In this document: one piece after another, positions 26,896 to 37,648 of the stretch
Layout of the letters: every line of letters begins with the position of its first letter
Position numbering within the stretch: position 1 is the first letter of the stretch
Assembly: GCA_030435675.1 (NCBI GenBank)
Contig: CM059624.1
Span: 16,330,769-16,394,768 of the forward strand
Reading direction: 5' to 3'
DNA from: Steinernema hermaphroditum
Lineage: Eukaryota > Nematoda > Chromadorea > Rhabditida > Steinernematidae
DNA: 64,000 bases
Translations under genes and position numbers: made by a program
The notes under the pieces: model-generated
The model's database searches: none
Told to the model about the DNA's origin: nothing
Seen by the model: only the letters and a program-made list of their open reading frames with translations

Positions 26896-27763
26896 CGAGT
26901 AGAGGAAGGAAGAATCCGACGAGAAGAAGAAGAAGAACCCAAGGAGGAGTAGCCCAAAATATAATATTCTATTAATCAACTCCTCATTGTCGTTTGTTAT
27001 AGCTGCTCCTTCCATACTGAATTATACCATTTTTCGTCGATGTCTACTTCTTTCCTTTTGTTAGGATTGTTTCTTGACACAATCTACTTTTTTTAATTCC
27101 AATCTTCTAACTTTCCAACCAGTAAACGATCACTCCCATCAACAAACGACCCTTCCAATCGAGCTGAACCATTTCACCAATAAACGATTTTCATCTGCTC
27201 CCTAAATTCACACCTGTTGCGCAGCATATCCCGACTACCCAGAAACCATTGTTTTTTTCGCATTTAATGTATTTTCTGACGACGTCGATGACTCCAACAA
27301 AAAGCGAACATGCGGTTATGTTGTTTTGAGATTTTGATAGTAGCAAGCCAGGGAGAGTCACGTCAGCATGACGAAGACTATCACTGCAAGCAAAGAATAT
27401 AAATTACTTTGGGGTTACGAGCTGAGATATATGAGCACGGGACACTTGGGTGCCAGTCAGATTGTATCAGTTGTTTGGATAATTGGGTCTGCGAGAAAGG
27501 ACCCATCATTTGGTTATTCGTTTGAAAAAACTCTGCATGTCCATCCGAATTACTACAGCCACAAGCAGATACTAGTGAAAAACACAGATATGTTGGTTGT
27601 TTATGTTTAGCGACCTAATACGGTCAAAGTGCACTATGTTAGACCCTTAACAAACAACAACATCACTGATAATAGCTTGTTTTTCCAAAACACGCTGTTC
27701 ACAACCGGGCCATTTCGAAAAGCACTCGTCTTTTTCGCGATGCTCTGTAGTGCTGCATTTCAG

Positions 27764-30633
27764 ATGACTCATAATCGTCTTCACTCATCAAAACCAAAAA
27801 AGTCGTGTACCGGATGTCCCCTTCTTCTGGCCATATGCGGAGCTGCAATAATCGGCATTTTAATGGTTAAGAATTGGAATAAGGCTGCAGAAGACCGCGG
27901 AAGTGCCAACCGGCTCGGATGTGGTTATTCATCTGGCCAAGTACTGAAGTTTCCCCCAAATTTCCGTTGGTCGGTAGCCACTTCTGCTTATCAAACGGAG
28001 GGAGCTGCTCATTCTCAAGGTAATACAAGCCACATGTTCTCGAATGATGGCGTAATTAGGCAGAGGTCAAAGCATTTGGGATCGTTTCCTGCACAAACAA
28101 CACAAGACTCCGGATCATTCCAATGGGGACATCGCCACTGATTCCTACCACCATATTGAAGAGGATGTCCAAATGCTCAAGTATCTGGGGGTGAGTGTTT
28201 CTACGACGTGCATCGTGTCATTCAGCTCATGCTAGACAGAAGTGGGCTTTAAGTAGCTGTAAATCATAGAAAACATTATAAGTTTGGAGCAATAAAATGA
28301 ACAAAAAATTATAAAATAATGGCGTTAGAATTGCCCCTTGTGTTGTCCAATTGTCCGAGGTGTTATTGTATAGAAGGATGTTCCTTAAAAATGAAAGTGG
28401 CTGAAGTTTTGATTTGAACTCTCAACAAAAAGGGCGGTCCTTGGCACTCTCCACTTACCCAAGCAGACCATTTTATGCCTCACGCTGTATGTAGTATTTG
28501 AGGACTTTAAGGTTCCCTTCTTAATTGAGAAATTTAGGTGAACCAATACCGTTTCTCCCTCTCATGGTCTCGACTTTTGCCCAACGGTCTAACAACGAAA
28601 ATCAACAAGAAGGGCGTCCACTACTACAATCAGCTCATATCTGCACTTCTCAACGAGGGCATCGAACCAGTGGTCACTCTCTACCACTGGGACCTACCCC
28701 TATCGTTGGGTGACAGAGGCGGTTGGATAAACGGGGAAATAGTGAATTGGTTTGGAAACTACACAGAGTTCTGCTTCAAAACGTTTGGCGACCGTGTGAA
28801 GACGTGGATCACACTGAATGAACCACATACTCAGTCAGTATATGGATATTGTGGAGACGTTGCGGAACACGCTCCAGGCGGATTCCAGCAGCACTGCGAA
28901 TGGGCGATGTATCTTGCTGCGCATCATATGCTCTTGGCTCATGGAAGAGCAGCCAGGCTCTACCAAGACGTTTATCAGAAGACTCAGAAAGGTCAAACAA
29001 GACCATTTCTTTATAAACAATTTGAACATTTTAGGGAAGATAGGAATTACATTGGACAGTAAATGGACTGAACCCTCGAGCGACACCGTATCTGATCGAG
29101 AAGCCGCTGATCTAGCCTTCCAGTCTCAGTTTGGATGGTTCGCCCATCCGATATTCAGTTCCGAAGGCGACTATCCCATGGCTATGCAGAATCGAATGTA
29201 CGAGTTGTCCCGTAGTGAAGGACGGTCTTCTTCTCGGCTCCCCACATTCACACCAAAGGAGATCATGCTCCTGAAAGGTAACAAAAACATTTAAATCTTT
29301 ATGAAAGATGATAGATTTGGTACGGTATAACATTTGGCGAGTTTTAGCAAAAACGATTGAATGTGCCAATAAAAGTCGGATAGAAATTGAGTTTTGGCCA
29401 GATTTCGGAATCGTGCTGGGCCCCGGCTCCGTTCGGCTCAGCTCGGTGACTCCGGCTCAGTTGGCATCTCTGGTTTTGACTACACAATGTAGAGTGTCTG
29501 TAGAGTGGAAGACACAGCGCCTAACTCCTCAAAATGGAAAAAATGCTCAACTTTAATCGTAAAGTTGCAAATCGCATGGCGACCTTCAGCATAACACATA
29601 GCTTAGTTTAAGTGTGATACATTTGCGAAAAGATCGGGCAAGATCTTTGGGGACCCAACTTTACAGTCGTCCGAATTTTCGCTTTTTGAGCAAATAACAC
29701 ATCAACAGCTTTATTCAGGTCAGCTAAGTACTACGACATAATACTTCAGGGTCTGTTCAATACACAAACTGCAACATGGTTTTCTTCTCATTTTTACTAC
29801 GTTGCCCCAAAAGTTCCTGGACACTTTTCTTCAAATTTTGTAAATAGTTACAGAATATAATGTAGCATATTATATGCGGTTTTGCGGAGAATTTATAGCT
29901 CTTTCACAATCTGCAAATTCGGAAGTTTTGTGACAACCTAGCAGGTATTCATGTCAAATGTAAAATGCACAATTAGCACACAAATCTATCCAAATGTTTT
30001 CATAAGTCATATTCCATAGTAAAGTTTGGACCAATGCTCGAAATTGGCCATCCTGATTTGCTGATCTTTGCTAACATTACACTTGGTTCAGGATCGGCCG
30101 ATTTTCTCGGATTAAACTACTACATCTCGCTGATCGCGTCGACGAACTTAGAGCTGCCAGTGACAGACGTTTCTCGCACTACCAACAGTCAAAAAGGACG
30201 CGATATCGGCGCCCTGCTATACTTTAACTCTTCCTGGCCTAAAATGGGACCGTCCGACTCTTGGATTCGATATTATCCTGAAGGATTAAGGAAAACGTTG
30301 AATTATGTGAAAGAGCATTATGCAAATGTCCCCGTGCTTATAACGGAGAATGGATGCATGGATCGGCCGCATGACGGACTGAATGACGAAGATCGGATCT
30401 TCTATTTGAAAGGCCATTTGGAAAGCGTCTGGAGGGCAATCCACGAAGACGGCGTTAATGTATTTGGATATACGGTGTGGAGTCTTCTCGACAACTTTGA
30501 ATGGAACGACGGCTTCACACGGAGGTTTGGCCTCTACCACGTCGACTTCCACTCCTCGGTCCGCACACGAACCCCCAAGAGGTCGGCGAAGTGGTACAAG
30601 GAAGTGGCAAACACTAATTCGCTTCGGCTGTAA
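27764..30633 (+). CDS. Glycoside hydrolase family 1 (beta-glucosidase/klotho-like), membrane anchored
   Basis: GH1 retaining beta-glycosidase, related to nematode klotho-like and lactase-like proteins. Exons: 27764-28019, 28066-28190, 28538-28991, 29035-29277, 30092-30633 (539 residues). ATG 27764 lies immediately after TGCATTTCAG, a strong trans-splice acceptor. Lys-rich residues 1-16 and one hydrophobic segment at about 18-36 (CPLLLAICGAAIIGILMV) suggest a type II membrane protein with a lumenal or extracellular enzyme domain. GH1 hallmarks are in order: FRWSVATSAYQTEG, the acid/base TLNEPH (Glu about 222) and the nucleophile ITENG (Glu about 445). Both glutamates are present, unlike the Klotho KL1/KL2 domains that lack one. 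AATAAA at 30648-30653. Intron 4 is long (814 bases). Confidence 0.92.
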
Positions 30634-30647
30634 ATTGATTAGTGACA

Positions 30648-30653
30648 AATAAA
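30648..30653 (+). terminator. Poly(A) signal of the GH1 gene
   Basis: AATAAA beginning 15 bases after the stop codon. Confidence 0.65.
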
Positions 30654-30659
30654 ATCAAA

Positions 30660-33104
30660 AGTCAGAGAGCGGCAGACGTTTCATTCGGTGATTGATCGCG
30701 CTGGATCGGACAAAAGGTCTTCGGCGATCTCTCAAGATGCAGACAACCGAAATCGGTTTGTAAACTTTGTGTTACGTGCGAGAGTCCAGCACGTTGCGTT
30801 CACGTGAACAACGCCACTTCGGTTATCGCGTCGTCAAGAGCGGGTCACTCAAGTCGCCTTACTCGTGCTGATGGCGATAGGGCTGTTTATCGCTCGCCGC
30901 TGCTGATTTTGAAACGCAAAGGGCAACGGCGCCCCACGGTGCTTCAAAACAACGCTGCACAAACGGAGTGAACGAAGGTGACTTGTATTCATATTGCAGT
31001 TTTGCGGCGACACCGCTGCGATCGCCTGTTTATGTGGCGATAAGTACTTCTTTTTCGGGAGTATATCATCTAATGCGTTCTATCTATCTTGCTCACAGCT
31101 TTTTAGGTACTACTTGAGTTCGGTAGGAGCGTGTATGTTTAGATATGTTTCAAAGCAAATTTATTTGGCTAAGGGCTATTCAAAACTAGTTTGTTGTCGG
31201 CACATTTTGGCTTGTTTTGAACACGCTAAAACTAAAGTGCGAAATGAGCACAAAAATCAAAATAGGGTGACTGATGACTACTTTACTACTACGTTTAGTG
31301 ACGTTAGTGCGGTACCTGTTGGTCTATCACTATCATAGCAAAGGCTTTCCTATAACAACAAATACCTTAGTTAATCAACACAAATACCTTAGTTAATCAA
31401 TACTACAACCGTTACCCGTTCAAGGCCGTCTTGCGAGCAAAGGTCTCTCGTAACATCCCTGAATGCCCGCGTCCCTGAATGCCCGCGAAATCAGCTTATT
31501 TGCAACCCTTTTGGTTTGATTACGCCCCCATGATTTCCCACAAGCCAAGTGCCTTCATGCTTCATTTGCTTACTTGCGAACTGAAATCCATCGTCAACCC
31601 GAAGCTCTTATCTAACACAGATCGGTGCATAATCTACATATCTGCACTGGATGTCTGCGTGCTTGAGTCCTTTTTCATGAACACTGTGAACCCAACGAGG
31701 GTTCGGTTTTCTGATACCAACATCTGCAGAATGCTGCACCTATTTACGGAGTCGAAAGAACTTTACTCCGAGCACGACCTTTGGTCCGTTTGTTTATGTC
31801 ATTGCCCCTGCGAAAACCAATCCATTATTTGGGTTTGGCTGGTCGGTCGTGAGAGCACTGCGTTCTGTGAAACTACACATTAGTCCACCTTTTCAATGCT
31901 CACTCTTTTGGTATAAAAGCATTAAAAAAGTAACTGCCGCTATCGGATCGCGAACCTAAAACCCGAAACGCGATCGTTAGCTATAATATTGTGCAGCATA
32001 TGATCGAATAGTTTGATTTCTATGATCTTGGTGTTGACGTCTTTTTGTGGAAAGTGCCTGTGGATAGCTTGTATGCTAAGGTCCGTTCTTTCTCGTAGAT
32101 TTCAGCCCTACGAGAGGGATACGTCGTGGGGTTTCCTCGTTAGCAACGAACACCTCAAGTCAATAATCTCTTTGCGAACGTGCTGCACGAAAATTTACGT
32201 GGCAAGTCAATCTTTCAAGTTTATAAGCTACTCAGGAGTTCACTGCAGCGGCGGCGTGGACTTTGGAACGCAAACAACGACTATTTAACGGCAAACTCGT
32301 TAAATATTCTTGAATCAAGAACGCCATCACAACCTTGGGCGTATTTCCATCTTGCCTTCCACTCTCTTCGGAGCTTTTCCCATAGTTCGAAGTCCGAACG
32401 TTATGCCGTTCAAAGCGACGGCACGCAGGCGCCCTTTACTGCCGCGCCGTCTTCCGCCTCTCGCCCGCCGCCTCGCTGTAACACTCTCACTCGGCGACAC
32501 TCGCTCGCTCCTCGAATTTGCCGTTTTGCACGCACCTCTCCTCTCGACCGACTGAGCGGGCGCCGAGGGATTTTGCTGATCGACTTCTTGCCGGCTGGGA
32601 TGCTTCCAGTTTCGTTTACAATATGAGCAAACTATTTACTCCTCTATTTACGAGATTAGCACGACCATTTGGCTCGTTTCATGTAGCTCTGTCTTCAAAT
32701 TTGTAGTTTTTGATAGCGTGAACATCTCCCACCCGATCAACGAGCACTCTGGCGTTTTTGCATCACAGACGACTTGGTAATAAACAGATAAATGCGCTAG
32801 GCGTGCAGCGGTCGTGCACTTCTCGCTCCCGAGATCTTCGCTCCGCTCGGAGAGGATGGCGCCGCTGCGAGTCTGTTTGTTTGTGTCGCATAGGGGCGAC
32901 GGTGATAGGCGCTGCTCTTTCCAGTAATCACGTCCGATCAGCAGTGAGCAAGCGGCAACGCGAAACAGGTTTCGTGTTACCTCTAATCACCCATGCGTTT
33001 CTTCTCTATCGCGCAGATTTCTCTCCGTCGTTTCTTGCGTGTTTTCGCCCATTTCTTTGTTTCTAAATGTTTCTTGAATCTCAGAACTTGCAAGAAAATC
33101 GAAA
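30660..33104. other. Long upstream region of glycogen phosphorylase
   Basis: About 2.4 kb with no supported ORF. It holds a two-copy direct repeat of about 22 bases (AATACCTTAGTTAATCAA, around 31360-31400) and a short doubled GAATGCCCGCG motif (about 31460-31486). It probably contains the pygl-1 promoter and 5' UTR; a TGAATCTCAG acceptor lies about 20 bases before the ATG. Confidence 0.4.
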
Positions 33105-35958
33105 ATGCTCACCGACCACGAACGCAGGAAGCAGATCAGCGTTCGCGGCATAGCGCAAGTTGAGAACGTCTCCAATATCAAGAAAGCCTTCAATCGGCAC
33201 CTTCATTTTTCACTCATTAAGGTGATGATGTGTATTAAGAACTTCATCGTAATCTACATCCTTTCAGGACAGAAATGTAGCTACACCGCGCGATTACTAC
33301 TTCGCGCTTGCCAACACAGTGCGCGACCACCTCGTCAGCCGATGGATCAGAACTCAGCAGTATTATTACGAGAAGGACCCGAAGAGAGTGTACTACCTCT
33401 CGCTAGAATTCTACATGGGTCGAACTCTCTCAAACACGATGATGAACCTCGGTGTCCAAGCGACCATCGATGAAGCGCTGTATCAGCTTGGACTCGACAT
33501 CGAAGAGCTGCAAGAAATCGAAGAGGATGCCGGTCTTGGAAATGGTGGCCTCGGCCGCTTAGCCGCGTGCTTCTTGGACTCGATGGCCACGCTTGGCATC
33601 GCAGCGTACGGCTACGGTTTGCGCTATGAATACGGAATCTTCAAGCAGCTGATTCGCGAGGGATGGCAGGTTGAAGAGCCCGATGACTGGCTCCGCTTTG
33701 GAAATCCGTGGGAGAAGGCTCGTCCAGAATACATGCTGCCGGTCAACTTCTACGGAAAGGTGGAGAAGGATAAGGACGGAAAGAGCCAGTGGACCAACAC
33801 GCATCTCGTGTTCGCCATGCCATACGATACGCCAGTTCCGGGATATCGGAACAATGTCGTCAACACCCTCCGCTTGTGGTCTGCGAAGGCTGAGAACCAC
33901 TTCAGACTCAAGTTCTTCAACGATGGTGACTACGTTCAGGCCGTCATGGACCGTAATCTTACCGAGAACATCACCAGGGTTCTTTATCCTAATGATAACG
34001 TTAGTTTTTACCTTGCATTTGTGTCGTTTCAGTGTACTGCAAATCCACATTTTTACACAACGCGTGTTTCAGGTCTTCATTGGCAAAGAACTCCGCTTGA
34101 AGCAACAGTACTTCCTTGTCGCGGCCACCCTCCAGGATATCATCCGTCGCTTCAAGAGCAGCCGATACGGATGCCGTGATGCCGTGCGCGTGGACTTCGA
34201 CAGCTTCCCAGATAAGGTCGCCATCCAGCTCAACGACACCCACCCGTCTATCGGAATCCCCGAATTGATCCGTCTCCTTGTCGACGTCGAAGGATTGACG
34301 TTCGCGAAGGCATGGGACATTTGTGTCCGCACCTTCGCCTACACAAACCACACTCTGCTCCCCGAGGCCTTGGAGCGTTGGCCCGTCGCCCTCATGGAAA
34401 ATCTGCTGCCGCGTCATTTGGAAATTATCTACCAAGTGAACCAGCTGTTCATGGATGCCGTGGCCGCGAAGCACCCTGGAGACTTCGACCGCATGCGCCG
34501 CATGTCCATCATCGAAGAAGCTGATTCTCATGGCGAGAAGCGCATCAATATGGCTCACTTGTGCATTGTCGGATCGCATACGATTAATGGCGTCGCTGCA
34601 CTGCACTCTGACCTGCTCAAATCGAACACGTAAGAACACTGTTTTTGTAATCGATTTGAATTGGCGTAATTCAGGTTCAAAGACTTCTTCGAATTCTACC
34701 CTCACAAGTTCCAGAACAAGACGAACGGAATTACGCCTCGCCGCTGGCTTCTCCTCTCGAACCCATCGCTCGCTGACATCATCTGCGAGAAAATCGGCGA
34801 GGACTGGATTACGGATCTCGATCAGCTGCAGAAACTAAAGGAGTTTGCCGACAGCCGGGCGTTCCTGGAGTCGATCCGTCGTGTCAAGCAGGAGAACAAG
34901 CTGAGAGTCGCTACATATTTGAGTGAGGAGTACGGAGTGGACGTCAACCCATCGAGCTTGTTTGATATTCATGTTCGTTCTTTACAATCTTGATCCATCT
35001 TATTGCTTTTGGTTCAGGTGAAGCGAATCCACGAGTACAAGCGACAGCTGTTGAATGCTCTCCATGTAATCACGCTCTATAACCGTATCAAGGCCGACCC
35101 GAACGCTTCCATGGTCCCACGCACCATCCTGTTCGGTGGCAAGGCGGCTCCAGGATACCACATGGCCAAGCAGATCATCAAGCTTATCACGTCTGTTGCG
35201 CAGATCATCAATACCGACCCCATCGTTGGCGATAAGCTGAAGGTGGTGTATTTGGAGAATTATCGCGTGTCCATGGCGGAAAAAATCATCCCGGCCGCCG
35301 ACCTGTCTGAGCAGATCTCGACCGCTGGCACTGAGGCCTCCGGAACTGGCAACATGAAGTTCATGGTGGGGCTGCATTAACTAGAGGCGCCAACTAATAC
35401 ATATGTTCTTTTGTAGCTGAACGGCGGTCTCACAATTGGAACGCTGGATGGCGCCAATGTGGAAATGGCGGAAGAAATGGGCCGCGAGAACATCTTCATC
35501 TTTGGAATGACCGTCGAAGAAGTTGAAGCGCTCGGCAACAAGGGATACAAATCGGAAGACTTCATCAAGCGCATTCCAGCGCTTCAGCAGATCGTCGAAC
35601 AACTCGAGGGAGGCTTCTTTACTCCCGACCAGCCAGATCTCCTTAAAGACGTTGCCAATTCACTTAAACACCATGATCGGTATTTGTTCACTTGAATTGA
35701 AAGCCCTTCAACTTATCTCTTAGATTCATGGTGTGCGCTGACTACGAAGACTACATTCGCTGCCAAGACAAAGTTGCGAAGACATACGAGAACCAGGAGA
35801 AGTGGAGCCGTATGGCGCTGATGAACATTGCCAGCACGGGCAAATTCAGCACAGATCGTACGATCTCTGAATACGCCCGCGAGATCTGGGGCGTTGAGCC
35901 AGGAGAGATCAAGCTTGCCGCGCCCTACGAGACGAGTGAAGACCCAGAGAGTCCCTAA
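33105..35958 (+). CDS. pygl-1: Glycogen phosphorylase
   Basis: Pyridoxal-phosphate enzyme that releases glucose 1-phosphate from glycogen in the cytosol. Exons: 33105-33221, 33268-33999, 34073-34629, 34675-34972, 35018-35365, 35417-35679, 35724-35958, giving 849 residues, the normal animal length. The N-terminal regulatory serine lies in RRKQISVRG (Ser 12), so control by phosphorylase kinase is expected. The glycine loop is [17 protein letters not shown]. The PLP-binding lysine is in [16 protein letters not shown] (Lys about 682), split by intron 5. [13 protein letters not shown] and [12 protein letters not shown] are also typical. No frame break or missing catalytic residue was found. Confidence 0.97.
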
Positions 35959-36898
35959 ACTTAACAACGACATATTGTATGGAATGGTTATTTATTAGGC
36001 TCTATGTAACCTTGTGACGTTGTAGTCAGTAATCAATGTAGGTGTATCGGCACTATGTAGCTGCTCATTGTGAAGAATTTGACACATTTTGTATAAAGTA
36101 GTTTATAAGTAATGATGATGTCAGAGTGGCAGATGATGGACCATCCTTTCAAGATGTGGAAAGTTGGCTGGAAAACGATTTACTATGGCATTTGTTCAAT
36201 ATTGTCGGGTATGTAGTGGGTTACCAAAGAGCTCTACGCATTGTGAATACTGATTACAAACGTAAAGACCATGGGAAAAGCGCTTGTTTTAATTAGTGGT
36301 CGGGATTGGAAAATGGCTGGGTGGGTTAAGTTGTCAGGGAGAGGAAATCGCTTCTAACTGACAGGCCTAAAGGCTGTTATACCACAGGATGAACGAATCA
36401 ACATTGAGTTCCACAGGCGTTTACGTTCCATTTCCATCTCAACCAAATGAATCAACTCACGCGTCAGGTGCTGGAAGGAAAAAGAAACAAACGGTCGAAC
36501 TGTCGCAATTTCCAGGAACACCAGACATTTTATTTTCGAATTGAAGGGTGCATCCTGCAGCGATCTGCCCGGGTGTTTGTCCACTACGCTGGCCATTTCT
36601 GCGTCGGTCGGCAGAGACATTGTCTGCAACTGCAAGCATTTTTGTTGTCTGTTTCATTTCGCGTCTGTGGTGTTGTAGAAATTGGTTCGCTTTCATTCGC
36701 GTTTCTGCACCTTGTATTTGTGTAAGACAGTGTCCACCGCTCTGCATAAAATTCGTGCAGAATCAAAGAGGTGATTTGATGTAAAGCCGTCATTTAATGG
36801 TGATGGTCGACAGTTGATGACTCGCGCTTGTTTTTGGGATTATTTGCACTTGATTGTACTTGATGTTGAACTTGCATTTGTTTCAGGAACTTGCAACC
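35959..36898. other. Intergenic region between pygl-1 and unc-60A
   Basis: No gene recognised. Probably the pygl-1 3' UTR and the unc-60A promoter. It ends in a TTTGTTTCAG acceptor (36876-36885 region) in front of the cofilin start. Confidence 0.45.
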
Positions 36899-37441
36899 AT
36901 GTCGTCCGGAGTACTGATCCACCCTGACTGCCAAACTACCTTCCGAAAACTCTCCGATGGGAAGCGTGAAATCCGGTACATCATCTACAAGATCCAGGAC
37001 AAGGAGGTCGTTGTGGAGACCGCCGTCAGCCCTGATGAGGCAAGTCATTCGAGCTTCAACCACTGTTGTTAATGCGGCATTTTGCAGGTCGGCACATCGG
37101 GGGACGACTACGAGAGCAGCTCGAAAGCCGCCTACGAGGAGTTCGTGAAGGATCTCAAGCAGCGTACCGACGGCTTCACAGATTGCCGATACGCCGTTTT
37201 CGACTTCAAGTTCACCTGCACTCGTCCTGGCGCCGGCACCTCCAAGATGGACAAGATCGTCTTCATTCAGTTGTGTCCCGATGGCGCCAGCATTAAGAAG
37301 AAGATGGTGTACGCCTCGTCCGCCTCCGCTATTAAGTCTTCACTGGATGCGAGCCGCTTCATCCAGTTCCAGGTGTCCGATGAATCCGAAATCGCCCACA
37401 GTGAACTTATCAGCAAGTTGAACGACAAGTTCCATGACTAA
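36899..37441 (+). CDS. unc-60: ADF/cofilin, UNC-60A type
   Basis: Actin depolymerising factor that severs and turns over actin filaments. Exons 36899-37039 and 37088-37441, 164 residues, one ADF-H domain. The sequence matches the non-muscle isoform UNC-60A rather than UNC-60B: MSSGVLIHPDCQTTFRKLSDG, TDCRYAVFDFKFTC, GTSKMDKI, CPDGASIKKKMVYASS. The actin-binding long helix (KKKMVYASSASAIKSSL) and N-terminal Ser are present. The intron starts with GC, not GT (GAG|GCAAGT), and ends TTTTGCAG. In C. elegans one locus makes UNC-60A and UNC-60B from nested exons. No UNC-60B exons are visible downstream, where the next gene on the opposite strand ends at 37649. Confidence 0.95.
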
Positions 37442-37648
37442 ACGTATTTGCGATGTTAATAGACGACGATTAACCTTGTACTGCTCGCATAAATGATTTC
37501 GTGCTGTTTTGTACACTTGCACTTTTATATGTCGTCGTTGGTGCGATCGGGCTTCTAAGTGGCGTGTGAGATGATGAACAATCTTTTACGTCTTGGTATG
37601 CTCTTTATTTTACACATTGCTTCATGCAATCGAACGTAAAGTGGATGC

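Noticed and set aside
29815..29850. Mariner end (CCCCAAAAGTTCCTGGACAC) in GH1 intron 4
   Set aside because: Only one short match and no partner end within the intron; too weak to call.
31479..31883. 134-codon ORF upstream of pygl-1
   Set aside because: Part of a long AT/GC-mixed non-coding region; no domain, no exon-intron support.
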